Shown in pieces: positions 1 through 7,729 of a DNA stretch of 64,000 nucleotides (positions within the stretch are counted from its first letter, which is position 1; the number at the start of each line of letters is the position of its first letter). Source of the DNA: Treponema sp. C6A8 (GTDB lineage: Bacteria; Spirochaetota; Spirochaetia; Treponematales; Treponemataceae); NCBI RefSeq assembly GCF_000619925.1, contig NZ_JHVB01000005.1:151501-215500 (forward strand), written 5' to 3'. Made by a program: the position numbers and the translations under genes. The notes below the pieces were generated by a model. The model did not search any database. It was not told where the DNA came from and saw only the letters and a program-made list of their open reading frames with translations.

Positions 1-690
1 ATTGATACTTTTAATCTTCTTCTGGTTCAGGCGCTGGCAATAGGAATGCACTTTATGTTCCACAGAATGAGAATCCAGCAGTATCTGCTTTATATGAAAA
101 ATATTCAGATTACGAAGGAGCTGGAAGTAAAATCCTCTTTTGATACTTTGACTGGTCTTTTGAACCGCGGACGATTTTTCTCTGTTGCAGATCAGATTTT
201 AAAGCTTAATGACGGCTCTCATATCTGGATTGCCCTTTTTGACCTTGATGAATTTAAGGAAATTAATGACAGCATGGGCCATCAGATGGGTGATAAGGTT
301 ATTCAGATTGTCGGACGTACTATAATCGATGTTCTGGGAATTGAGGAACATTATAAAAAATCTATTTCTGAATGGAATTTGAATAATGTTGAAGGTTTAG
401 CCGGTCGTCTTGGCGGTGATGAATTTATAGTTTTGTACAGAACTAAGGCTGATGATAAGACTTCAAATGCAGTTCTTTCTGAAATTTTGAAGAAACTTAA
501 TATTGCAAATTATGATGGCTCTGGCAAGGGAATAAAGAGTTCAATTGGTTATACAGAGCTTAACGTAAATGATGATGATCTTGATCTTGCTTATAAACAT
601 GCTGACGACGCTTTGTACGAGGCAAAAAAGGCCGGCAAAAATCAGATTCGTTTTTACGCCACTGAAGAAATAAACGAAAAGAGAGGTTAA
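1..690 (+). CDS. GGDEF-domain protein (putative diguanylate cyclase), 5' end outside window
   Basis: The reading frame is open from base 1, so the N-terminus lies outside the window; an internal ATG at 46 is probably not the start. The visible 229 residues are a GGDEF domain with an intact active-site GGDEF (in GRLGGDEFIVLYR) and the upstream D-x-F-K-x-I-N-D metal/substrate motif. The protein should make cyclic di-GMP from two GTP. A hydrophobic segment at the visible start suggests a membrane-linked input domain. Its stop lies 2 nt before the HD-GYP-like gene, so the two are probably co-transcribed with the solute-binding protein that follows. Activity is inferred from the intact motif. Confidence 0.9.
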   Translation: MDTFNLLLVQALAIGMHFMFHRMRIQQYLLYMKNIQITKELEVKSSFDTLTGLLNRGRFFSVADQILKLNDGSHIWIALFDLDEFKEINDSMGHQMGDKVIQIVGRTIIDVLGIEEHYKKSISEWNLNNVEGLAGRLGGDEFIVLYRTKADDKTSNAVLSEILKKLNIANYDGSGKGIKSSIGYTELNVNDDDLDLAYKHADDALYEAKKAGKNQIRFYATEEINEKRG

Positions 691-692
691 TA

Positions 693-1640
693 ATGTTTAA
701 TCTTTCTATCTATCTTATAATTCTTGAATTCTGTCTGATGTTTGCAAATGTGATGCTCTGCATTTATTTTTTGATCTGGAAAAGGACAGTTTTTCTTAAA
801 AACGACTGTTTAAGATTCCTAATTATATTTTTTGTCATCTTTCTGATGATTGGAATCGTGATAATGCATTATCTAATTTTTTCACGAATTATTCCTGAGT
901 CAAAAATTGCAATCCTTCTTTATTGCGGTGAACTTGTTTTCAGTTTTACACTTTTCCTTTTTTTCATTCAGTTTATGAGGGCAGAAGAGTATGGAACTCA
1001 GATTCTTGAAACTGTAATTGGTTTTGTAGAAGCCTGGGATCCTAATCTTGAAGGCCATACAATAAATGTTAGAAATCTGACCCTCCTGCTTTATGATGAA
1101 CTGCCACTGCGGTATAGAATCCGCCTGAACCCTAAACGGCTTGCCTGTGCGGCTCTTCTTCTTGATTTTGGAAAGCTTGGCGTTCCTTACGATATCATTA
1201 TAAAAAGAGGAAAACTGGAGGATGGTGAAAAGGCTATTTTAAGACAGCATCCGGAAATTGCCGCAAGAATTTTAAACCAGATTCCTTCGTTTGAAAAAAT
1301 TGCAGAATGGATAAAATATCATCACGAGCGGGTAGATGGAAAAGGATACTATCACTTTGAAGGTTCTGAAATCCCGCTTGAATCGCGCATTCTTGCTGTT
1401 GCTGATACTTTTTCTGCTTTGACAATGGAAAGAAATTACAAATCATCTTTGACCTACACAGAGGCAATTGCAGAGTTGAAACTTGTTTCAGGTAAGCAGC
1501 TTGATGCTGAAATAGTTGAATATTTTTGTCAGATTCCGCTGAGGAAAATTGAAGAAAGCCTTGGTGCTGTAAAAAAGACCATGAAATTCTACCTGACTGA
1601 AAATCGAGAGGTTATTTATGAAGAAGAAACTAAGAATTAA
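693..1640 (+). CDS. HD-GYP-like membrane protein with degenerate HD pair
   Basis: 315 residues: three hydrophobic segments (about 5-27, 40-62, 72-95), then an HD-GYP-type domain. Family landmarks present are the early E-G-H, a GKLGVP stretch, HHERVDGKGY and AVADTFSAL. The histidine of the HD pair is replaced by leucine (LLLDFGKLGVP), and GYP reads GYY. HD-GYP proteins normally hydrolyse c-di-GMP at a bi-/tri-iron centre that uses the missing His, so catalysis may be lost or altered. It follows the GGDEF gene by 2 nt and overlaps the next gene by 23 nt. A sensory or binding role is possible; this is inference. Confidence 0.8.
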   Translation: MFNLSIYLIILEFCLMFANVMLCIYFLIWKRTVFLKNDCLRFLIIFFVIFLMIGIVIMHYLIFSRIIPESKIAILLYCGELVFSFTLFLFFIQFMRAEEYGTQILETVIGFVEAWDPNLEGHTINVRNLTLLLYDELPLRYRIRLNPKRLACAALLLDFGKLGVPYDIIIKRGKLEDGEKAILRQHPEIAARILNQIPSFEKIAEWIKYHHERVDGKGYYHFEGSEIPLESRILAVADTFSALTMERNYKSSLTYTEAIAELKLVSGKQLDAEIVEYFCQIPLRKIEESLGAVKKTMKFYLTENREVIYEEETKN

Positions 1641-2859
1641 CCTGATAATTTGCCTTTTAGCTGGATTATTGACATCCTGCGGAAATAAAAAATCTAAGGT
1701 TGCTGATGTAAATGCCAGCCTGACTCTTGCCTTGCGTTCTGGTGTTTATGCAGATGTTATAAAGGCACAGGTAAAAGATTTTGAAAACGAAAATAATGTT
1801 TCCTGTACAATTCTTGAACTTGGTGAAGATGAACTGCACCAGAGGATTGCTTCTGATGCGGGAATTGTTGCAGGTTCCTATGATTTGTGTATGGTTGACG
1901 GCTCCTGGGTCGCAGAATATGCCTCAAAGGGACTTCTTGCAGACCTTACGCAGATGGGCTATGACCTTGATAATGATGTAATTCCTGCAACTAAGACAAT
2001 CTGTTATCAGAATGGAAAGCTTTATCTTGTTCCTTATTATGGAAACGTAACTGTCCTTTTGTATAACAGACTTTTTGTAAAGGAAGCAGGCTACACTCCG
2101 GATCAGATTGATTCTCTTGATGATATTATGAAGATTTGTGAAATTACAAAAAAACGCCACAATCTGGGATTTATGTTCCGCGGCGATACAGCGAATAATA
2201 TTGTTGTCGATTTTCTTCCTATACTGCGTTCATTTGGTGGCTGGGTGGTTAATGAAAATAATCAGCCTACAGTGAATACTCCGGTTTTTAAGCAGGCAAT
2301 GAAATTTTATCTTGATTTGATTGAAACCGGACGTGGTGCTAAAAAGAATGATTTGATAGCGGCTATTGCAAATAAATCTGCTGCCATAGGAATCGGCTGG
2401 CCTGGCTGGTACACACCTACAAACAATTCTTCTATGGATTATATAGCCTTGAGCGGAAAAAAAGATGCTGATAGTCCTGCATATAATGCGAATGTTTACG
2501 GAATATGGACTCTTGGAATTCCTTCAAACAGTCAGAATAAGGAGTATGCAATAAAACTGCTTTCTTATTTAATGGAGCCTGAGAGACAGAAGGATTCTGT
2601 AAATATTGGAGGCGTTCCCTGTCGTTATTCCAGCTTGCGTGACAGCGGTGTTCTTGCAAAATTTCCTCAGTATGAAGCAGTAGGTCGTGCTCTGGAAAGC
2701 GGAGTTTATCGTCCTGTTATGACACAGTGGACAAGTTTTTACACTGTTCTGGGAAAAGAAATGGATTTGATAATTAAAGGCGAAAAATCAATTGATGAAG
2801 GTCTGGATGATGCCCAGATTCAGATTAAGAGCATGCTTTCTGTTTCGTCTGAAAGATGA
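1618..2859 (+). CDS. extracellular solute-binding lipoprotein, family 1
   Basis: 413 residues with a lipoprotein signal peptide (charged KKK, hydrophobic core, lipobox L-T-S-C, acylated Cys21) and a family-1 periplasmic binding fold with an early 'LTLALRSGVYADVIKAQ' strand. Such proteins deliver sugars or oligosaccharides to ABC permeases, but no permease or ATPase is nearby. The gene overlaps the HD-GYP-like gene by 23 nt and is closed by a strong terminator. Linkage to a GGDEF/HD-GYP pair suggests it may act as a ligand sensor, or serve permeases encoded elsewhere. The ligand is unknown. Confidence 0.85.
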   Translation: MKKKLRINLIICLLAGLLTSCGNKKSKVADVNASLTLALRSGVYADVIKAQVKDFENENNVSCTILELGEDELHQRIASDAGIVAGSYDLCMVDGSWVAEYASKGLLADLTQMGYDLDNDVIPATKTICYQNGKLYLVPYYGNVTVLLYNRLFVKEAGYTPDQIDSLDDIMKICEITKKRHNLGFMFRGDTANNIVVDFLPILRSFGGWVVNENNQPTVNTPVFKQAMKFYLDLIETGRGAKKNDLIAAIANKSAAIGIGWPGWYTPTNNSSMDYIALSGKKDADSPAYNANVYGIWTLGIPSNSQNKEYAIKLLSYLMEPERQKDSVNIGGVPCRYSSLRDSGVLAKFPQYEAVGRALESGVYRPVMTQWTSFYTVLGKEMDLIIKGEKSIDEGLDDAQIQIKSMLSVSSER

Positions 2860-2887
2860 TGTAGAAAATAATAAATTAATATAAAAT

Positions 2888-2935
2888 AGCAGTCTGTGTA
2901 AGACTTTTACAGGGAAGCACAGACTGCTTTTTTTT
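2888..2935 (+). terminator. rho-independent terminator after the solute-binding protein gene
   Basis: An 11-bp perfect stem (AGCAGTCTGTG at 2888-2898 with its complement at 2918-2928) runs into an eight-T tract ending at 2935. The next gene's ATG begins at 2936, directly after the T-tract, so that gene needs read-through, a promoter inside the hairpin region, or a later start. Confidence 0.9.
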
Positions 2936-3865
2936 ATGATTTTTGTTTCAGATTTTTATAAGAAGATTTTTTCTCAGAAAGTTTACAAAATTGCCCTTGA
3001 TGCAGGCTGCACTTGTCCCAACCGTGACGGAACCTTGGGGCGGGGCGGCTGTATTTTTTGCAGTCAGAATGGCAGTGGCGATTTTATTCCGGGGCGGAAT
3101 CTTGCGATTGAAGAACAGATAGAAAAGGCAAAGGCTCTTGTAGAGAGTAAGTTTTCCCGTGCGGCAGCTCGCGGAGAAAAGGTTTCTAAAAAATTTATAG
3201 TTTACTTTCAGAATTTTACCAATACTTACGCCGGTGCGGACGGTGATGAAGGGCGGCTCTTTGCTTTGTTTGAAAAGGCAGTGTCTGCGCCGGATGTTGT
3301 GGGAATTGCAATTGGAACACGGCCTGACTGTTTGAGCGAGGGGATGCTGGCCTTTTTAGGGGAACTTAGTGAGCGGACTTTTGTTCAGATTGAACTTGGT
3401 TTACAGACTGCAAATGAAAAGACGGCAGACTATTGCAGACGGGGATTTAAGAATGAAGTTTATACGAACGCTGTTGACAGACTGCATAAGGCTGCTGAGA
3501 ATGCGGGCGGTAGAATTCATGTAGTTACGCACGTGATATTCGGGCTGCCGGGAGATGGTACTGACGATATGATGGAGACGGTGAAGCTGGCGGTGGCTGG
3601 CGGCACTGATGGAATAAAAATCACGGTCTTGTACGTGGTAGAAGGCACTGACCTTGCCAAAGAATATCGCGCCGGAAAATTCAAGGCGCTGGAAAAAGAA
3701 GAATATTATGACTTACTGCGAAAGGCTCTTCCTTTATTGCCGAAAGATATGGTTGTTCACCGTCTTACCGGTGACCCGCCAAAACGTATCTTAATTGCCC
3801 CGGAGTGGACTGCAGATAAAAAGCGGGTTATGAATGAGATTCGCGGGATATCAGGATTAATGTGA
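2936..3865 (+). CDS. radical SAM protein, YhcC family (TIGR01212-like)
   Basis: 309 residues. The N-terminal C-x-x-x-N-R-D-G-T-x-G-R-G-G-C-x-F-C pattern is the variant Fe-S/SAM motif of the YhcC family, where the cluster cysteines lie in 'CTCPNRDG..GGCIFC'. Later motifs 'YFQNFTNTYA', 'IGTRPDCLS' and 'ELGLQTANEKT' are typical of the radical SAM TIM barrel. The molecular function of this family is not established. The ATG abuts the preceding terminator T-run and has no Shine-Dalgarno, so the exact start is uncertain. The 3' end overlaps the convergent membrane-protein gene by 9 nt. Confidence 0.85.
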   Translation: MIFVSDFYKKIFSQKVYKIALDAGCTCPNRDGTLGRGGCIFCSQNGSGDFIPGRNLAIEEQIEKAKALVESKFSRAAARGEKVSKKFIVYFQNFTNTYAGADGDEGRLFALFEKAVSAPDVVGIAIGTRPDCLSEGMLAFLGELSERTFVQIELGLQTANEKTADYCRRGFKNEVYTNAVDRLHKAAENAGGRIHVVTHVIFGLPGDGTDDMMETVKLAVAGGTDGIKITVLYVVEGTDLAKEYRAGKFKALEKEEYYDLLRKALPLLPKDMVVHRLTGDPPKRILIAPEWTADKKRVMNEIRGISGLM

Positions 3866-4249
3866 TGTCGTGTAGTAAGCCAAAAAAGCAATAAGAATAG
3901 CTGTAAAAATGGCAAAGAACCATTTTATGGTGTAGCTGAAAGTATCAAAAAATGGATCTAAAATTAAGACTTTAATAATGCCAAAGATAGCAGGAAAGCC
4001 AAATACGACAAGAAAAGCCATAAGGACATCACCTTTTCTAACTTTTATCTTTATTCCAAATAAAATATCCAGCAAAAGATAAATACACCAGACAAATATA
4101 ATTCCAACATAAAAATGAAAGGCTTTAATTCTTCCCGCCATATAGGCATTAGAATTGTTTTCGAAATCATGTTTCAGGTCATTCTTAAATTTGCCGTAAG
4201 TATCTTTTTTAGGAGAGATTTTCCCAAAAAGGCCTTTCTTATAAATCAT
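3857..4249 (-). CDS. small hypothetical membrane protein (130 aa)
   Basis: 130 residues: a basic N-terminal stretch of about 45 residues, then three predicted membrane helices (about 46-66, 76-95, 105-126). I do not recognise the family. The ATG has no Shine-Dalgarno; a TATAAT lies 10 nt upstream, consistent with a very short 5' leader. It converges on the radical SAM gene with a 9-nt overlap. Single-gene unit of unknown function. Confidence 0.6.
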   Translation of the reverse strand: MIYKKGLFGKISPKKDTYGKFKNDLKHDFENNSNAYMAGRIKAFHFYVGIIFVWCIYLLLDILFGIKIKVRKGDVLMAFLVVFGFPAIFGIIKVLILDPFFDTFSYTIKWFFAIFTAILIAFLAYYTTSH

Positions 4250-4310
4250 AGCTAAGCGAATTATAACGAAAGAGAGTTTTTACGCCAATATTTCCGAATT
4301 TTCCTGCTTC

Positions 4311-4339
4311 TTGCAAAATCTTCTTCAGAATTCTATTAT
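4311..4339 (+). promoter_or_regulatory. sigma70-type promoter for panB
   Basis: TTGCAA at 4311-4316, a 17-bp spacer, then TATTAT at 4334-4339. Transcription from about 4346 would give a leader of roughly 150 nt before panB. Confidence 0.6.
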
Positions 4340-4402
4340 ATATCAGCGAACTTAGACTTTTTCAAAGCTGAGATTCGGATTCTACATTCATATTCTTAAA
4401 AT

Positions 4403-4465
4403 AAAGTTGTAAGCGATGTTTGCGAAGCAAACTCGTAACTTTGTAAAACTGAAAGTTTTGCAAAG
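4403..4465 (+). promoter_or_regulatory. two overlapping hairpins in the panB leader
   Basis: Hairpin 1: AAAGTT (4403-4408) and CGA/GTTTGC pair with GCAAAC/TCG and AACTTT (to 4442), apical loop GAA. Hairpin 2: CTTTGTAAAACT (4439-4450) pairs with AGTTTTGCAAAG (4454-4465), also with a GAA loop. They share CTTT at 4439-4442, so full extension of one shortens the other. There is no U-tract. They end 15 nt before the panB ribosome-binding site GGAGG (4481-4485). Possible translational control or mRNA stability element. Confidence 0.5.
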
Positions 4466-4494
4466 TGGGCATGATCCAATGGAGGACAGGTACT

Positions 4495-5277
4495 ATGACA
4501 ACTCTTGATTTCCCAAAGTGGAAAAGTGAAAATCGTAAAATTTCTATGGTCACTTGTTATGATTCGACATTTGCGCGGATTATTAACGATTCGGACATTG
4601 ACTGCATTTTGATTGGCGACAGTGCTTCTATGGTAATGCACGGCGAAAAAACTACTGTTCCTGCAAAAATGGAATGGATGGTTGAGCATACCCGCAGTGT
4701 TCGTAATGGTGCGCCTGATAAATATATTGTTGCTGACATGCCATTTTTGACAACCCGCAAGGGCATTGAGCATGCAACTGACTGTGCAGGTCAGCTTTTA
4801 GTGGCGGGCGCTAACTCTGTAAAAATTGAAGGTATGTTCGGGCAGGAAGATATTGTTGCTCATCTTGTTCAGAGCGGAATTCCTGTTATGGCTCATCTTG
4901 GATTGACTCCGCAGTTTTATAACGCATTCGGCGGTCACAAGATGCAGGGAAAAACTGACGAAGCCGCTGAAAAAATAATTGAAGAAGCAAAAATCGCAGA
5001 AAAGCTTGGTTGTTTTGCAATCGTTCTGGAATGTATTCCGGCGGCACTTGCGACAAAAATCACTAAGGCAGTTTCAATCCCAACTATTGGAATTGGCGCT
5101 GGCGTTGAGTGTGACGGTCAGGTTCTTGTTTTGTTTGATATGCTTGGCATGAGCGGATTTAAGATTCGTTTTGTTCGCCAGTATTTGAACGGACTTGAAT
5201 TGATTAAGGGCGCGCTGAATCAGTACAGTGCGGATGTACACAATGCAGCCTTCCCGGCTGGTAATGAGATAAAATAG
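4495..5277 (+). CDS. panB: 3-methyl-2-oxobutanoate hydroxymethyltransferase
   Basis: 260 residues. PanB adds a hydroxymethyl group from methylene-tetrahydrofolate to alpha-ketoisovalerate, giving ketopantoate, the first committed step to pantothenate. Family motifs: 'ISMVTCYDSTFARI', 'ILIGDSASMVMHG' (metal-binding Asp), 'VADMPF', 'KIEG', 'GHLGLTPQ'-like 'AHLGLTPQF' and 'TIGIGAG'. I chose ATG 4495 because GGAGG (4481-4485) sits 9 nt upstream and MTTLDFPKWK matches family N-termini; the frame also extends upstream to 4465. First gene of a pantothenate/CoA cluster with its own promoter and structured leader. Confidence 0.96.
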   Translation: MTTLDFPKWKSENRKISMVTCYDSTFARIINDSDIDCILIGDSASMVMHGEKTTVPAKMEWMVEHTRSVRNGAPDKYIVADMPFLTTRKGIEHATDCAGQLLVAGANSVKIEGMFGQEDIVAHLVQSGIPVMAHLGLTPQFYNAFGGHKMQGKTDEAAEKIIEEAKIAEKLGCFAIVLECIPAALATKITKAVSIPTIGIGAGVECDGQVLVLFDMLGMSGFKIRFVRQYLNGLELIKGALNQYSADVHNAAFPAGNEIK

Positions 5278-5286
5278 AATTGCAGC

Positions 5287-5363
5287 AACTTCCGCTTGCG
5301 GAAGTTAAGCAAAGGTTAGAAGAACTGCAAGATTGTAGATAAAATTACAACCTTTGCAGAAGT
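5287..5363 (+). other. panB-panC intergenic hairpins
   Basis: AACTTCCGC/GCGGAAGTT form a 9-bp stem with a TT loop (5287-5306). A second, larger pairing joins CTGCAAG...TTGTA with TACAA...TTTGCAG just before the panC ribosome-binding site AGGAG. Neither has a T-tract; they look like mRNA structure rather than terminators. Confidence 0.45.
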
Positions 5364-5375
5364 AGGAGTAGAAAA

Positions 5376-6131
5376 ATGAAAGTTATAAAGACTGTTGAAG
5401 AATTTAAAGAGATTAGAAAAACTTTTGGTGATAAGAGCGTTGGTTTTGTGCCTACTATGGGCGGCCTGCATAACGGTCACCTTTCTTTGATGAAGCGTGC
5501 GATTGCAGAAAACGATATCAGCGTGGCAAGTGTTTATCTGAACCCTACTCAGTTTAACGACAAGAAGGATTTGGAAACTTACCCTGCAAATTTTGATGAC
5601 GACTGCGCTCTTTTGGAAAAGGCTGGCATTGATTATCTTTTTGCACCAACTTACCCGGTTATGTACCCGGATGACTACAAATATATGCTGACAGAAAAGG
5701 ACTTCAGCAAGGAGCTTTGCGGAGCTAAGAGACCTGGTCACTTTGACGGTGTTCTGACTGTTGTAATGAAGCTTTTGAATATTGTAAAGCCGACACGCGC
5801 TTATTTTGGTGAAAAGGACTTCCAGCAGTATAAACTTTTGGACGGAATGGTTAAGGCTTTCTTTATGGATGTTCAGCTTGTGCCATGTCCGATAGTTCGC
5901 GAAGAAAACGGTCTTGCAATTTCAAGCCGTAACAGAAAATTGAGCCCTGCTGGACTTGCTCTTGCTCCAAAATTTCACGAGATTATGGCAGCCGGCGGTT
6001 CGGAAGAAGAAATTGCGAAGAAGCTGGAAGCTGCAGGATTTAAAGTAGATTACGTTACTAAGAAGGATGGCCGTTTGTATGCGGCAGTGTTCTTAGAGGA
6101 AGTTAGATTAATAGATAATATTGCAATTTAA
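5376..6131 (+). CDS. panC: pantothenate synthetase (pantoate--beta-alanine ligase)
   Basis: 251 residues, shorter than the usual ~280. PanC condenses pantoate with beta-alanine using ATP. Motifs: 'FVPTMGGLHNGHLSL' (HIGH-like nucleotide motif HNGH), 'VYLNPTQFN', 'FGEKDFQQ' and 'SSRNRKLS' (KMSKS equivalent). The missing length is in the C-terminal domain, which is truncated relative to enteric PanC. Start supported by AGGAG 8 nt upstream. Second gene of the pan/coa cluster; followed by a family A repeat. Confidence 0.95.
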   Translation: MKVIKTVEEFKEIRKTFGDKSVGFVPTMGGLHNGHLSLMKRAIAENDISVASVYLNPTQFNDKKDLETYPANFDDDCALLEKAGIDYLFAPTYPVMYPDDYKYMLTEKDFSKELCGAKRPGHFDGVLTVVMKLLNIVKPTRAYFGEKDFQQYKLLDGMVKAFFMDVQLVPCPIVREENGLAISSRNRKLSPAGLALAPKFHEIMAAGGSEEEIAKKLEAAGFKVDYVTKKDGRLYAAVFLEEVRLIDNIAI

Positions 6132-6136
6132 GCTAT

Positions 6137-6302
6137 AAGGCAAAAAAAATGCGCGAGGGAGTGTTGCGTGATTCAAAAACACTCTGGTTGTTGTGACCGC
6201 GAAAGCGGTCAGTATTATAGTTTCTTTGCAACAACCAGCGTGTAGCGCCTTATGGCGCGGTTTTGAATCATGCTATACGACCGGGAGCTTTTTTTTTGCC
6301 TT
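6137..6302 (+). repeat. family A structured repeat, copy 1
   Basis: Lies between panC and coaC. The outer stem AAGGC+A8 pairs with T8+GCCTT. Inner helices: GATTCAAAA with TTTTGAATC; CTGGTTGTTG with CAACAACCAG; GACCGC-GAAA-GCGGTC at 6195-6210 (GNRA loop); and GCGCC-TTAT-GGCGC. A conserved ATAGTTTCTTT lies between helices. As RNA it would form a branched fold with a terminator-like base. Confidence 0.85.
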
Positions 6303-6317
6303 GGAAGGTAGATTAAT

Positions 6318-6857
6318 ATGGGTAAAAATATATTATTGCATGTAACTGGTTCAATCAGCTGCTACAAAGCCTGCGCGCTTACAAGCCTGCTTACAAAAAA
6401 CGGCTACAATGTGCGTGTAATTGCCAGCGAAGATGCTCTTAAATTTGTTGGGGCTGCCAGCTTTGAAGGCTTGAGCCACAATAAGCTTGAAACTTCTATG
6501 TTTGGTAACGACGACCCTATTCCGCACATTCATCTTGCGCAGAACTGGGCAGATTTGATTATTTCTTACCCTTGCAGCGCAAATACAATCAACCGCCTTG
6601 CATGCGGGCTTGCAGACGATCTTTTTGGCGCTGTTTGCCTTGCCAATAATTTTGAAAAGCCGCTTTTGATTGCACCTGCAATGAATACAAATATGTTCCG
6701 TCATCCAAGCGTTCAGGAAAGCCTTAAAAAGCTTAAAGGCTGGGGCGCTCAGATTCTTCCTTGCGGGGAAGGCGAACTTGCCTGCGGCACTACCGGTGTG
6801 GGAAGACTCTTGGAGCCTGCGGAAGCATTAGAATTTATCGAAAAAGCGCTTTCTTAA
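6318..6857 (+). CDS. coaC: phosphopantothenoylcysteine decarboxylase
   Basis: 179 residues, a stand-alone flavoprotein (HFCD) domain. It decarboxylates 4'-phosphopantothenoylcysteine to 4'-phosphopantetheine with FMN. Motifs: 'LLHVTGSISCYKAC' (FMN binding), 'HIHLAQNWADL' with the active-site His, 'PAMNTNMFRHP' (substrate clamp) and 'GELACGTTGVGRL' containing the catalytic Cys. In most bacteria CoaC is fused to CoaB; here the two are separate, as in streptococci. The gene is bracketed by two direct copies of the family A repeat. Confidence 0.95.
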   Translation: MGKNILLHVTGSISCYKACALTSLLTKNGYNVRVIASEDALKFVGAASFEGLSHNKLETSMFGNDDPIPHIHLAQNWADLIISYPCSANTINRLACGLADDLFGAVCLANNFEKPLLIAPAMNTNMFRHPSVQESLKKLKGWGAQILPCGEGELACGTTGVGRLLEPAEALEFIEKALS

Positions 6858-6875
6858 AAAGAAGGGGAAAAGTAT

Positions 6876-7026
6876 AAAAAGGCGGGAGGGAGCAGGGCGT
6901 TTTGCAAAAACACTCTGGTTGTTGTGACCGCGTGAGCGGTCAGTATTATAGTTTCTTTGCAACAACCAGCGTGTAGCGCCTTATGGCGCGGTTTTGCAAA
7001 ATGCCCTGTGACCGGAAGCCTTTTTT
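6876..7026 (+). repeat. family A structured repeat, copy 2
   Basis: Lies between coaC and coaB, in the same orientation as copy 1 and near-identical in its centre. Outer stem AAAAAGGC/GCCTTTTT. The second helix is a 17-bp CAGGGCGTTTTGCAAAA paired with TTTTGCAAAATGCCCTG, quite different in sequence from copy 1 yet fully paired (one G-U). Apical hairpin GACCGC-GTGA-GCGGTC (GNRA). Confidence 0.85.
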
Positions 7027-7054
7027 AGGTGAACTCGTTTATTAATGAGGTTTT

Positions 7055-7729
7055 ATGAAGATTTTAATTACCGGTGGTGGCTCAGAAGAGCCTATTGATA
7101 ACGTACGTGCAGTCTGCAATTTTTCTACAGGCCGTACTTCTGCTTTTCTTGCGGATTATTTTGCGGGGCAGGGGCACGAGGTTTGTGAAATTGTTTCTGA
7201 ACGTGCGGTAAAGGCAGAAAAAGCCCGCCTTTTGACATACAAAACTTTTGCCCAGCTGGCTGTCTGTCTTGAAAACGAATGCCGCATAGGTGCTTATGAT
7301 TTGATAGTTCATGCGGCTGCCGTAAGTGACTACTCGCCTTATGAGCTTGTAGTTGACGGAAAAACTTATGCTTGTGGAGAAGTAAGTAAAGTGCCGGCAG
7401 GAGCGGAGCTTTGGGTACGGATGAAGAAGAACCCAAAACTTGTGGACAGTCTGAAACTTTGGGCGGGAGATAAGACCTGTGTGTTTGCATTTAAACTCAC
7501 AAGTAACGCGAGTCCAGAAGCCAGAAAACTGGCGGTGGAGAAGATACTTTCATCCCATCAGAATAAAAATCTTGTGCCTGACTTTGTTGTTTCAAATGAT
7601 TTGAGCGAGATAAAGGGTGCCCTTCATAAGTTTAAGATTTTGAACCGTTCTCTGGAAGTTGCAAAAGAAGGCGAAAGTTTGAGCGGGCTTGCCCAGGCAA
7701 TTTTGGGGCTCGCAAGCGAGGGAAAATGA
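7055..7729 (+). CDS. coaB: phosphopantothenate--cysteine ligase, stand-alone type
   Basis: 224 residues. CoaB joins cysteine to 4'-phosphopantothenate. The N-terminal 'ILITGGGSEEPIDNVRAVCNFSTGR' is the nucleotide-binding signature (GGT.EPID.VR.I.N.S.G in the family); 'VHAAAVSDYSP' and 'FVVSNDLSEI' are further landmarks. Start supported by GAGG at 7047-7050. It overlaps coaX by 4 nt (ATGA), indicating translational coupling. Split CoaB/CoaC architecture as noted for coaC. Confidence 0.93.
   Translation: MKILITGGGSEEPIDNVRAVCNFSTGRTSAFLADYFAGQGHEVCEIVSERAVKAEKARLLTYKTFAQLAVCLENECRIGAYDLIVHAAAVSDYSPYELVVDGKTYACGEVSKVPAGAELWVRMKKNPKLVDSLKLWAGDKTCVFAFKLTSNASPEARKLAVEKILSSHQNKNLVPDFVVSNDLSEIKGALHKFKILNRSLEVAKEGESLSGLAQAILGLASEGK

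Noticed and set aside
6137..7026. Family A repeats as integron attC sites
   Set aside because: They flank housekeeping genes, no integrase is near, and the paired RYYYAAC/GTTRRRY core sites were not found.
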